DNA from: an uncultured Eubacteriales bacterium
GTDB lineage: Bacteria; Bacillota; Clostridia; Oscillospirales; CAG-382
Direction: 5' to 3'
DNA: 13,251 nt
NCBI GenBank assembly: GCA_934444485.1
Contig: CAKSCN010000061.1
Span: 1-13,251, forward strand
The notes beneath the pieces are model-generated. The model had not been told where the DNA came from. It ran no database searches and saw only the letters and a program-made list of their open reading frames with translations. A program made the position numbers and the translations under genes. Position 1 is the stretch's first letter. Every line of letters begins with the position of its first letter. Below, one piece after another: positions 6,909 through 13,251 of the stretch.

Positions 6909-8012
6909 TCAGCGCTCGCATCCTATGTATTTCTCAATTTCGTAGTCCGTAATAGGTCTTAACGAGTCAATAAAGAGTGCTGTGCCCTCGTCGCCGCAAA
7001 CGTCATATATTTCGATTTCTTTTAAAAGCACACCTTTTACATATACCGCCACGAACCCGTTCGGAGTTGTATCTCTCCCGGCAGGAAATGTGAGAACGGA
7101 AAACTTATCCTTGTATTTCTCGAGAAGCAATGAGTCGTCTGTGACATGATATTCTTTCGTCGGATGCCTCCAGTCAGAGTAAACAAAAAAGAAGTCGTCG
7201 TAATAGCCAAATGAGTACTCGACAAGCGGATAATCAACAACCGTGGTTATACCATCAGTTTTCATCCAAAACGTTTTTCCGCCGCACAAAAAGCCGGCAG
7301 CGAATGAGAGTATGCAAGCTGCCGCAAATACGGCGATAACGTACAGCTTCTTGATTTTGCCTGCACCGCACGCTTTTGAGTTTTTATCATATACAACATC
7401 CAACACCTTGTCTTTTACTTGCGGCGCACAACGTCCAAACACCGCATAGCCGTTATTTACACTCTTCAAAAAGTACTTGTCCGAATTACCGTACTCGTTC
7501 TCAGGTACAATCCACCGCTCGGCGCCTGTACTGTTCGTGATAATATCGAGGATGCTTCCGTCGTTTTTGATGTACATTTCACAGCCGACCGCCGCATACA
7601 CAATTCCGCAATCCGAGAATACTTTCATCACAAGGTTCACGGCGGCATCGTACAATTCCGTATCTTCGGCACCAACGGCAATCATGAGTTCGTTATTCTC
7701 CGCCTCGACTTCACGCCAAAGGTTGTAAGCAAAGCCGTTATTTTCTGCGTTTATCTGTATTCCGCACTTTTCGGTTTTCTCACCAAAGCGAATTTCACCC
7801 TCACACGTCACTATCCTGCCGGCGTCTATCTCGGAATCTGTTTCACACGCTTTTGCGTCGGTGATATCTTTTCTGTAGTTATATTTCCAATCGGCTATAC
7901 TGTACGCCTGTTTTAACTCAATGCACGGATAAATCTTCTTGATTCGTTCCGTAAGCACCGAAAACCTTATCTTTTCAGCCGTTACAACCACAATTTCAAG
8001 ATTACACTTCAA
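6909..8012 (-). CDS. one-pass membrane protein of unknown function
   Basis: I do not recognise this family. With the TTG start at 8012 it has 367 residues. GAGGTG lies six bases before that TTG, whereas the GTG at 8021 overlaps the GAGGTG itself, so I prefer the TTG. Residues 1-220 are soluble and slightly acidic. A transmembrane helix follows at about 221-244 (LYVIAVFAAACILSFAAGFL), preceded by the basic KIKK. By the positive-inside rule the N-terminal part is cytoplasmic and the last 120 residues are outside the membrane. The outer part is aromatic-rich (FGYYDDFFFVYSDW). It is the last gene of a four-gene operon, 20 bp after the previous stop. A membrane link between the outer lipoprotein and the two small cytoplasmic proteins is conceivable but not shown. 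No terminator was found behind it. Confidence 0.8.
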   Translation of the reverse strand: MKCNLEIVVVTAEKIRFSVLTERIKKIYPCIELKQAYSIADWKYNYRKDITDAKACETDSEIDAGRIVTCEGEIRFGEKTEKCGIQINAENNGFAYNLWREVEAENNELMIAVGAEDTELYDAAVNLVMKVFSDCGIVYAAVGCEMYIKNDGSILDIITNSTGAERWIVPENEYGNSDKYFLKSVNNGYAVFGRCAPQVKDKVLDVVYDKNSKACGAGKIKKLYVIAVFAAACILSFAAGFLCGGKTFWMKTDGITTVVDYPLVEYSFGYYDDFFFVYSDWRHPTKEYHVTDDSLLLEKYKDKFSVLTFPAGRDTTPNGFVAVYVKGVLLKEIEIYDVCGDEGTALFIDSLRPITDYEIEKYIGCER

Positions 8013-8032
8013 TGTCGTCACCTCACGTTATA

Positions 8033-8464
8033 TCAGCTTTTCTGACCGCACAGCTTCATAACATATTCGAGAGAACGTCCGAAATTCTCCGCAAGATATC
8101 TGTCTGCGTCAGAGCAAAGATTATCGTAAGCACGCATTATCTCGTCCCCTGTCGTTTCGGCGTCCGAGTCCGCCCATACCGATTTCAGCGCAAAACCGTT
8201 GCCGCTTTTTTCAAATTCAAGTATCGGTCCGTCAAAGTCCACCGTCGTGAAAGAATAACCGTCCGACGAAAACCCGAACCGTCGGAAGTCCTCAATGAAT
8301 TCAAAGATGTTGAAATACTCATCATCAAAGAACAGTCTGCTGTCCGCAGATACCACGAAATGACCGCTGACACGATATTTGAGCATACCGTCTCTTTCGG
8401 CTATGAGCTTTTTCAGCATTGCGGCGTCAATCGTACCGAAGTCAAATTTCATGGAAAGCATCAT
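8033..8464 (-). CDS. small acidic cytoplasmic protein of unknown function
   Basis: A 143-residue protein without signal peptide or membrane segment. It opens with a short beta-type segment (MKFDFG), has SRLFFDDEYFNIFEFIEDF at about 42-60, and then alternating strands (YSFTTVDFDGPILEFEKSGNGFALKSVW). A helical C-terminus follows (GDEIMRAYDNLCSDADRYLAENF). The pattern of a small strand-rich domain closed by helices recalls some clostridial DUF or immunity-type proteins, but I cannot name a family. GAGG lies five bases before the ATG at 8464; a TTG one codon earlier and an ATG one codon later are alternatives. It is third in the operon, with gaps of 20-23 bp on each side. Confidence 0.75.
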   Translation of the reverse strand: MMLSMKFDFGTIDAAMLKKLIAERDGMLKYRVSGHFVVSADSRLFFDDEYFNIFEFIEDFRRFGFSSDGYSFTTVDFDGPILEFEKSGNGFALKSVWADSDAETTGDEIMRAYDNLCSDADRYLAENFGRSLEYVMKLCGQKS

Positions 8465-8487
8465 CAAAACCTCGCTTTTTGCCTGCG

Positions 8488-8724
8488 TTATGTCTCGGTA
8501 AAACGGAACTCATCTTTGAAGTCGCCGTAACACTCATCGCAAAGCCAATATTTACCGTCCGAGGTACAATACGCCTCATCTCCTGGAAGTATCTTCAAGA
8601 AGCAGAAAACGCAATGCTCATGATCCCAATTGCCGATTCTTTCAAACTTCTTTCTCACTATGTGCGCACCGTACATATAGCTCTTCTGATTCATTATTCT
8701 CGGGTCATCGCTTTTAAAGCTCAT
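8488..8724 (-). CDS. 78-residue Cys4 zinc-binding protein
   Basis: The C-terminal half carries two Cys pairs, HCVFC (Cys38, Cys41) and CDEC (Cys62, Cys65), with an extra Cys53 (AYCTSDGKYW). The spacing fits a zinc-ribbon-like fold holding one zinc ion. The preceding YMYGAHIVRKKFERIGNWDH segment is basic and aromatic. From memory, similar short proteins occur widely as uncharacterised genes in Clostridia, some near immunity-type genes; I cannot confirm this here. AAGGTG six bases before the ATG supports the start. It is second in the operon, 22 bp after the lipoprotein gene and 23 bp before the next. It could bind nucleic acid or a protein partner. Confidence 0.8.
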   Translation of the reverse strand: MSFKSDDPRIMNQKSYMYGAHIVRKKFERIGNWDHEHCVFCFLKILPGDEAYCTSDGKYWLCDECYGDFKDEFRFTET

Positions 8725-8746
8725 GATGTCACCTTATTTCTCATTT

Positions 8747-9544
8747 TTAATCCGGTACGTCGGTCAGCACTTTGCAGAGAATCACCGCTCTTTTTTGTTC
8801 ACTTTCGGGTATATCGAGCAAATCGCTGTCGTTCACATGCGGGATATAGTAAATAATGTCGTCTTTCACGCAAAACCTAACCGAGCTTATCCCCGTATCA
8901 GAAACCGAGCCGTCCTCGCAAATCATCTTAACTTTTGAATTGTCGTCGTAATCGCTCACATAAAGTATACCGTTGTCTGCACAGAACCAAAACGGATACC
9001 GTCCGCCAAATACCGGCTCGCTTTTACCGACAGTCATGTCGCATTTTATTACGTTTTCGCCGTTTTCGCAATACAGAACGCCGTCGCTCAAGCAGAACGC
9101 ATCGGTTGTGATACCAAAGACCTCCGTATCTTCACCGCTTTCAATCGCATAACTGCGAAGCATTTTGTCGTCATTGCGTATATAGTATAAAACACTGTCG
9201 TGTACCTCGCCGTAATTAAGAGCAGGCAGGTTTTCAACGGAAATCGGAACACCTTCGTTATCATAAATTTCCGTTTTGTCCCCGTTTCGGCAGACAATCG
9301 CATCACAGGCTGAAATGAGTTCACGGTTATCAACAATTACAGCGATCCGCCGGCTCTCGGTATTCAGCCTGCATATTGCTCCGTCGGGGTCGTTATAAAC
9401 AATGCCTTTCCCGTTGCAGAACAACCTCGAATATCGGTTTGCAAATACGTCCTCCGAATCCGAAGTGTGTGTACAGGCGGAAATAAGCAGCGCAGAAAAA
9501 GACAAAACAAGCATAATACAAAATTTACGCAAGTTTCCGCTCAT
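8747..9544 (-). CDS. lipoprotein with beta-propeller-like (DUF5050-type) repeats
   Basis: A 265-residue protein. A lipoprotein signal peptide covers residues 1-23, with lipobox LISAC and the lipidated Cys at 24. The rest is made of repeated strand-rich units such as AICRLNTESRR, VLYYIRNDDKMLRSYAIESGE, VLYCENGENVIKCDM, ILYVSDYDDNSKVKMICEDG and IIYYIPHV. This look is typical of DUF5050-like beta-propellers, which are thought to bind ligands or proteins at the outer face of the membrane. About five blades can be recognised, fewer than in a full propeller. TAGGAGAG six to seven bases before the ATG marks the start. It is the first gene of the operon behind a strong promoter. No enzymatic motif is seen; its ligand is unknown. 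Confidence 0.8.
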   Translation of the reverse strand: MSGNLRKFCIMLVLSFSALLISACTHTSDSEDVFANRYSRLFCNGKGIVYNDPDGAICRLNTESRRIAVIVDNRELISACDAIVCRNGDKTEIYDNEGVPISVENLPALNYGEVHDSVLYYIRNDDKMLRSYAIESGEDTEVFGITTDAFCLSDGVLYCENGENVIKCDMTVGKSEPVFGGRYPFWFCADNGILYVSDYDDNSKVKMICEDGSVSDTGISSVRFCVKDDIIYYIPHVNDSDLLDIPESEQKRAVILCKVLTDVPD

Positions 9545-9605
9545 GACGCTCTCCTACCTTTCAATGCATTAACGGTAAATCAAAGACGCTACATTTACGT
9601 ATAAC

Positions 9606-9634
9606 ATTATACAACATAATCGCTCTCAATTCAA
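9606..9634 (-). promoter_or_regulatory. promoter of the four-gene operon
   Basis: On the minus strand TTGAAT (9634-9629) is followed after 17 bp by a perfect TATAAT (9611-9606). The start of transcription would be near 9600, about 55 bp before the lipoprotein ATG. This is the only convincing promoter seen for the operon. Confidence 0.85.
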
Positions 9635-9693
9635 GCAAAACATTGTAAATATTCACTAAAGCCAACTTCTTTGCACCGCAAAACGCCGATAAG

Positions 9694-9722
9694 AAAAACC
9701 GCCCGAGGGAAAATCGGACGGC
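9694..9722 (-). terminator. terminator of solute-binding protein copy 1
   Basis: On the minus strand GCCGTCCGA pairs with TCGGGCGGT (nine pairs, two of them G-U) around a 7-nt loop, and is followed by TTTTT. It lies about 25 bp after the stop codon and isolates this gene from the next operon. Confidence 0.87.
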
Positions 9723-9746
9723 TTCGTTATATTTTGTGCTGTTGGA

Positions 9747-11240
9747 TTACTTATAGGTTTTTATAAGCGTTGCGAGTTTTTCCTCATACATGGTTCTGCT
9801 CGACATCCACTGGGATGCAAGTGTATTCTGACCGCTGAGAATGATATTTGCAGCCGAGAAACCGATTGCCTCATCGTTGAAACGGGAGGAATTCTTTATA
9901 ATCGGTATCATCTGCTCAGACTCTACGTCACGTGTGGACTGAACGGTGAGAATTGTGTCGAAGTACTTCGGGAGAACTTCTATGTGTGAGTAGTACGCCA
10001 TCGACTCGAGAGTTGCACCGACGAGAGGAAATCTGTCTTCGGAAAGAGTTATGGGAAGGTATGTGAGACAGCTTGTGTTGCCGGTTCTGGAGTAGTAGCT
10101 CTCCTGAGCTTCGTCAAGCTTTGGGTAAGGAATAAATCCGATATCATCCTCATAGTTTCTCATTCCGGTTATCATTCCGAGGAAGGAGTCGTTGAAGAGA
10201 AGTCTTCCCTCTTCAAACATCTTGTCGTCAAGACCGTAGGTCTTGCCCTCTGCAAGCGTTCCGGGGAGCTTTACTACCTCAATCGCCTTATCTATTACGT
10301 TGTTCTGCTGTACCGAATAGATATTGAGGACAGGCATATCGTTGTCGTCTTTCTTGAGCGTCTGTCCGCCGTAGCCGATGTAAAGAGCCGGAATCTGCTC
10401 ACACTGCCATCCGCCAAAACCGTAACGGTCATTGTCGGTGTCCAACTGACCGTCGCCGTTGAGATCCTTGGTTGCGGCATTTATGTACTCGACGAATTTG
10501 TCATGCGTCCATGTGCCGTCAAAAACTGACTGATACGGATACTCAAGCTCAAGCTCATCAAGCATTGTTTTGTTAAATGCAAGACACTCGGTTCCCGAGA
10601 AGGAGCTTAAGTTATAGTCGCCCGTCATGCAGAAGACCTTGTTGCCGAAGTTGATGTCTCTTTTTGTGTTGGAGTACCACCAAGCCTTGTCAAGGTTTAT
10701 ATAAGGGATACTGTTCCAGTCTATGAACATTCCCTCACTTATGAGTCCCGGCATACCGGAATGCTGTACATGAACGTAAGCGTCGTATGTGGTGTCTCCG
10801 GCAAGAATGAGAGACGAAATTTTCTGCGTTTCTGTCTGCTGATCTCCGCCGCTTGTGGTAAGAGTGGACACAACAAAGTCAAGGTCGATACCGAGACGAG
10901 CCTTTACTCTCTCGTTTCTCGCAAAGATTGCGTCGTTGAGCATATCGCCGGTTTCCTCGGCACGTTTGTACTCCGGTCCTCTCGTCGAAAGAGCGATATA
11001 TGCATGGAATGTGTCGCCGTCGAATCTGACGTCATCCGGAAGCTCGAACACCTCGCTCTTGTCGGCAGGCTCTTCGTTGTTTGTTTCACCGTCAGTTTCG
11101 GATACTGCGCTGTTCTGCGAATCGTCGTGGGTTTTGGTGTCGTTCTTTTTTACGTCCTCGTTCTTGCCGCACGACGAAAACGCACCTGCCGCAAGAATCA
11201 TAGCCAAGACGAGTGCCGCTGTTTTTCTGTTGTTTTTCAA
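9747..11240 (-). CDS. extracellular solute-binding lipoprotein, tandem copy 1
   Basis: A 497-residue ABC-type binding protein. The signal peptide ends in a lipobox AFSSC, with the lipidated Cys at 24. An acidic, Asn/Asp-rich linker runs to about residue 65. The mature domain begins at ELPDDVRFDGDTF. Family features include ISSLILAGDTTYDAYV (141-156), GLISEGMFIDW (165-175), FNKTMLDEL (222-230) and GFIPYPKLDE (368-377). An EF-hand-like loop, D-L-N-G-D-G-Q-L-D (259-267), should bind calcium. The role would be to capture a sugar or oligosaccharide outside the cell for an importer; no permease or ATPase gene is nearby. AGGAGG seven bases before a TTG at 11240 sets the start. The gene has its own promoter and terminator. 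The substrate is unknown. Confidence 0.88.
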   Translation of the reverse strand: MKNNRKTAALVLAMILAAGAFSSCGKNEDVKKNDTKTHDDSQNSAVSETDGETNNEEPADKSEVFELPDDVRFDGDTFHAYIALSTRGPEYKRAEETGDMLNDAIFARNERVKARLGIDLDFVVSTLTTSGGDQQTETQKISSLILAGDTTYDAYVHVQHSGMPGLISEGMFIDWNSIPYINLDKAWWYSNTKRDINFGNKVFCMTGDYNLSSFSGTECLAFNKTMLDELELEYPYQSVFDGTWTHDKFVEYINAATKDLNGDGQLDTDNDRYGFGGWQCEQIPALYIGYGGQTLKKDDNDMPVLNIYSVQQNNVIDKAIEVVKLPGTLAEGKTYGLDDKMFEEGRLLFNDSFLGMITGMRNYEDDIGFIPYPKLDEAQESYYSRTGNTSCLTYLPITLSEDRFPLVGATLESMAYYSHIEVLPKYFDTILTVQSTRDVESEQMIPIIKNSSRFNDEAIGFSAANIILSGQNTLASQWMSSRTMYEEKLATLIKTYK

Positions 11241-11279
11241 AATGATACCTCCTATTTGTACAATTTACCTTTTGAGTAC

Positions 11280-11308
11280 ATTATACACCGCATTTTCAAA
11301 AAATGCAA
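11280..11308 (-). promoter_or_regulatory. promoter of solute-binding protein copy 1
   Basis: On the minus strand TTGCAT (11308-11303) is followed after 17 bp by TATAAT (11285-11280). The arrangement CCTATTG, a gap of about 16 bp, then CGGTGTATAATGTA is shared with the promoter of copy 2, showing that the promoter was duplicated together with the gene. Confidence 0.8.
11290..11306. promoter_or_regulatory. perfect inverted repeat in the copy 1 promoter (candidate operator)
   Basis: GCATTTT-CAA-AAAATGC is a perfect 7-bp inverted repeat covering most of the -35 and the spacer. The equivalent part of the copy 2 promoter lacks it, so if it is an operator the two copies are controlled differently. 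Confidence 0.45.
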
Positions 11309-11335
11309 TAGGTATTTCACTTTTTACATTTTGTT

Positions 11336-11365
11336 AAAAAAGAACCTCCCGATATGCTCGGAAGG
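11336..11365 (-). terminator. terminator of solute-binding protein copy 2
   Basis: On the minus strand CCTTCCGA pairs with TCGGGAGG (eight pairs, one G-U) around GCATA, followed by TTCTTTTTT. It lies directly upstream of the copy 1 promoter, so copy 1 should not depend on read-through. Confidence 0.9.
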
Positions 11366-11388
11366 CCCAGTTTACAAAAAATCAAGGA

Positions 11389-12873
11389 TTACTTATAGGT
11401 CTTTATGAGGGTTGCAAGCTTTTCCTCAAAGACTGTCTTGTTGGAAGCCCAGTAGGATGCGAGGGTGTTCTGACCGCCGCTTACTATACCGCTTCCGTCA
11501 AAGCCGATAGCCTGGTCCATAAATCTTGCGGATTCCTTGATTATCGGAATCATTTCCTCGGACTCGGTATCACGGGTAGACTGAACGGTAAGAAGAACGT
11601 CGAAGTACTTGGGAAGAACTTCAGTGTGTGCAAAGTATGCAAGTGTTTCGAGAGTTGCGCCGACAAGTTCGTATCTGTCCTCGGAAAGCGTTACAGGGAG
11701 ATATGTGAGACAGCCGATGTTCGCACTTCTCGAATAGTAATCCGTCTGCTCCTCGTTGAGCTTGGGATAAGGTACGAAGCCTATTTCGTCGTCGTAATTT
11801 CTCATGCCGGGGATAGAACCGATAAACGAGTCGTTGAAGAGAAGTCTTCCTTCCTTGAACATATTATCGTCAACGCCGTAGGTCTTGTATTCGCGGAATA
11901 CACCCGGGAGAGAATAAAGCTCAAGGAGCTTGTCAATGATGTTGTTCTGCTGTACGGTGTAGATGTTGAGGACAGGCATATTGTTGTCGTCCTTCTTAAG
12001 GGTCTCTCCGCCGTAACCTGCGTAGGTTGCGGGGTACTGCTCATATCCCCAGCCGCCGAAGCCGTAACGGTCGTTGTCGGTATCAAGCTGACCGTCGCCG
12101 TTGAGGTCCTTTGTTGCGGCGTTTATGTATTCAACGAACTTTTCATGAGTCCATGTTCCGTCGAAAACAAGCTGGTAAGGATAATCAAGCTCAAGCTCGT
12201 CAAGCATTGTCTTATTGAAAGCAAGGCAAGCGGTATCGCTGAATGTGCCGAGGTTGTAGTCACCGGTCATGCAGAATATCTTTGAACCGAAGCAGATATC
12301 ACGCTCGACGTTGGAGTACCACCAATCCTTTTCGAGGTTGATGTAAGGAATCTGATTCCAGTCGATGAACATTCCCTCGCTGATAAGACCGGGCATACCG
12401 GTGTGCTGAACGTTTATGTAAGCGTCATAGGTCGTATCGCCGGCAAGGATAAGGGACGAAATCTTGTCTCTTTCGGTCGCCTGGTCAGCACCGCTTGTCG
12501 TAAGAGTTGAGCATACAAAATTCAAATCAATGCCGAGTCTGTCCTTGGTAGCCTCATTTCTTGCATAGATTGCGTCGTTGATAAGGTCACCGGTTTCCTC
12601 TTCGCGGATATAGTCGCTTTTTCTCGAGGAATGAGCAATGTAAAGGCTGAAGGTTTCGCCGTCGAATCTTACGTCGTCGGGAAGATCAAAGGTAGAGGAA
12701 TCTGTCTCTTTGTTTCCGTCCTCTCCGGTTTTGTCATCGACGGTGTTTGTATCGTCGGGGTTGTTGACATCTCCGCCCTTGGTGTCCGTGTCGCCGTTCT
12801 TATTGCAGGAAGCAAAAGAAGAGCCGGCAAGAAGCATTGCAAGGACAAGTGCGCCGAGTCTGATTTTTTTCAT
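11389..12873 (-). CDS. extracellular solute-binding lipoprotein, tandem copy 2
   Basis: A 494-residue paralogue of copy 1 with the same layout: signal peptide with lipobox SFASC (Cys23), an acidic Asp/Asn/Thr linker to about residue 62, then DLPDDVRFDGETF. The EF-hand-like loop D-L-N-G-D-G-Q-L-D (256-264) is intact, and GLISEGMFIDW and GFVPYPKLNE are kept. The most variable part relative to copy 1 is about residues 270-330 (GWGYEQYPATYAG; LLELYSLPGVFREYKTYG) and the segment GFDGSGIVSGG near the C-terminus. These may shape ligand choice. The frame is open to a GTG at 12900, but AGGAG lies seven bases before the ATG at 12873, so I take that start. It has its own promoter and terminator. It probably binds a sugar-type ligand for import; the specific ligand is unknown. 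Confidence 0.88.
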   Translation of the reverse strand: MKKIRLGALVLAMLLAGSSFASCNKNGDTDTKGGDVNNPDDTNTVDDKTGEDGNKETDSSTFDLPDDVRFDGETFSLYIAHSSRKSDYIREEETGDLINDAIYARNEATKDRLGIDLNFVCSTLTTSGADQATERDKISSLILAGDTTYDAYINVQHTGMPGLISEGMFIDWNQIPYINLEKDWWYSNVERDICFGSKIFCMTGDYNLGTFSDTACLAFNKTMLDELELDYPYQLVFDGTWTHEKFVEYINAATKDLNGDGQLDTDNDRYGFGGWGYEQYPATYAGYGGETLKKDDNNMPVLNIYTVQQNNIIDKLLELYSLPGVFREYKTYGVDDNMFKEGRLLFNDSFIGSIPGMRNYDDEIGFVPYPKLNEEQTDYYSRSANIGCLTYLPVTLSEDRYELVGATLETLAYFAHTEVLPKYFDVLLTVQSTRDTESEEMIPIIKESARFMDQAIGFDGSGIVSGGQNTLASYWASNKTVFEEKLATLIKTYK

Positions 12874-12895
12874 TTTCATTCTCCTTTTTACAGTT

Positions 12896-12909
12896 ATCAC
12901 AATAGTGAT
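12896..12909. promoter_or_regulatory. inverted repeat at the transcription start of copy 2 (candidate operator)
   Basis: ATCAC-AATA-GTGAT is a perfect 5-bp inverted repeat at about +1 to +14 relative to the predicted start. It is absent from the copy 1 leader. It may be an operator or a small 5' hairpin. Confidence 0.4.
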
Positions 12910-12916
12910 TGTTTAC

Positions 12917-12945
12917 ATTATACACCGTTGCCCACAAAAAATCAA
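12917..12945 (-). promoter_or_regulatory. promoter of solute-binding protein copy 2
   Basis: On the minus strand TTGATT (12945-12940) is followed after 17 bp by TATAAT (12922-12917). Bases around both elements match the copy 1 promoter at the same spacing. Confidence 0.83.
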
Positions 12946-13017
12946 TAGGCGAATAAATATTTTACATATTTTCAATAAATTGTGCAGTGCATTCTGTACA
13001 GAATTATCAACTCGGCA

Positions 13018-13050
13018 CAAAAAGCAAAAGCCCCCGAAAGAAACGGGGGC
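13018..13050 (-). terminator. terminator of solute-binding protein copy 3
   Basis: On the minus strand GCCCCCG pairs perfectly with CGGGGGC around TTTCTTT and is followed by TTTTGCTTTTT. It ends about 70 bp upstream of the copy 2 promoter. Confidence 0.92.
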
Positions 13051-13058
13051 AGTGTGGA

Positions 13059-13251
13059 TTACTGATATGTCTTTGTAAGCGTTGCGAGCTTTTCCTCGAA
13101 AGAGGTCTTGTTGGAAGCCCAGTAAGAGGCAAGCGTATTCTGTCCGGACTTTACCATATCGGAGAAGCTGAAGCCGATTGCCTGATCCATAAATCTTGCG
13201 GAATTCTTGATAATCGGTATCATCTGCTCGGACTCAACGTCACGTGTTGAC
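13059..13251 (-). CDS. extracellular solute-binding lipoprotein, tandem copy 3, C-terminal part
   Basis: The last 63 codons and stop of a third paralogue; the rest lies beyond the right edge. The translation begins STRDVESEQMIPIIKNSARF and ends FEEKLATLTKTYQ. By eye, about 50 of 63 residues match copy 2 and about 46 match copy 1. The first part (VESEQMIPIIKN) follows copy 1, and the part after it (ARFMDQAIGF, ASYWASNKT) follows copy 2. A strong terminator follows. Function is as for the other two copies. Confidence 0.9.
   Translation of the reverse strand, partial: STRDVESEQMIPIIKNSARFMDQAIGFSFSDMVKSGQNTLASYWASNKTSFEEKLATLTKTYQ

Larger units (their letters stand above)
9747..13251 (-). repeat. 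tandem array of three paralogous solute-binding protein units
   Basis: Three genes in the same direction with a repeat period of about 1.65 kb. Terminators are visible for all three units and promoters for the two complete ones. Downstream and upstream spacers are similar in arrangement but differ in sequence. The array may extend beyond the right edge. Confidence 0.9.

Noticed and set aside
10761..11408. A 215-codon plus-strand frame over the 5' part of copy 1 and its promoter
   Set aside because: It crosses a promoter, a terminator and a coding region on the other strand; its sequence looks random.
11626..12285. A 219-codon plus-strand frame inside solute-binding protein copy 2
   Set aside because: It is antisense to a clear paralogue of a known family. 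The Val-rich composition reflects the mirrored codons, and no ribosome binding site was noted.
12874..12900. Extension of copy 2 to a GTG at 12900
   Set aside because: The extension reads through the AGGAG ribosome binding site of the ATG at 12873 and would put a basic stretch before the lipoprotein signal.
1..13251. CRISPR arrays, tRNA/rRNA genes, insertion sequences or phage genes
   Set aside because: No regularly spaced direct repeats, conserved RNA motifs, transposase-like frames or terminal inverted repeats were found.

Overview
The window looks like a piece of a Clostridia (Bacillota) chromosome. The reasons are vegetative sigma-A-type promoters, GAGG/AGGAGG ribosome binding sites, frequent TTG starts, lipoprotein solute-binding proteins, and an S-layer-homology (SLH) surface protein behind a signal peptide. 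I see no rRNA, tRNA, CRISPR array, transposase or phage gene. Genus-level placement is not possible from this sequence alone.

Layout. (1) 1-1410, minus strand: an RpiR-type regulator with its own strong promoter. It overlaps by 20 bp the start of a BaiN/HI0933-type flavoprotein that runs off the left edge. (2) 1440-4444, minus: a large secreted phosphodiester glycosidase (NAGPA-like) with three C-terminal SLH repeats, followed by a small membrane protein that resembles a reduced NfeD. (3) 4383-5678, plus: divergent from the glycosidase, an FkbM-type methyltransferase whose start is best placed at a TTG at 4581. (4) 5729-6894, plus: galT (galactose-1-phosphate uridylyltransferase), a single-gene unit with its own promoter and a clear terminator. 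(5) 6909-9634, minus: a four-gene operon of poorly characterised proteins behind one good promoter. Its genes encode a beta-propeller-like lipoprotein, a 78-aa Cys4 zinc-binding protein, a 143-aa acidic protein and a one-pass membrane protein. (6) 9694-13251, minus: three tandem paralogous solute-binding lipoproteins, the last cut by the right edge. The two complete copies have their own promoters, and all three copies have their own terminators.

How the genes may work together. The solute-binding proteins and galT point to sugar import and use, but no permease, ATPase, galK or galE lies in the window. The SLH glycosidase, the NfeD-like protein and the FkbM enzyme form a cell-surface neighbourhood. 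The four-gene operon is the best candidate for an undescribed system: it is tight and co-transcribed, and pairs an exported sensor-like lipoprotein with a transmembrane protein and two small cytoplasmic proteins. Its function cannot be derived from sequence alone. The tandem binding-protein array, with duplicated promoters and a mosaic third copy, is the other region worth following.
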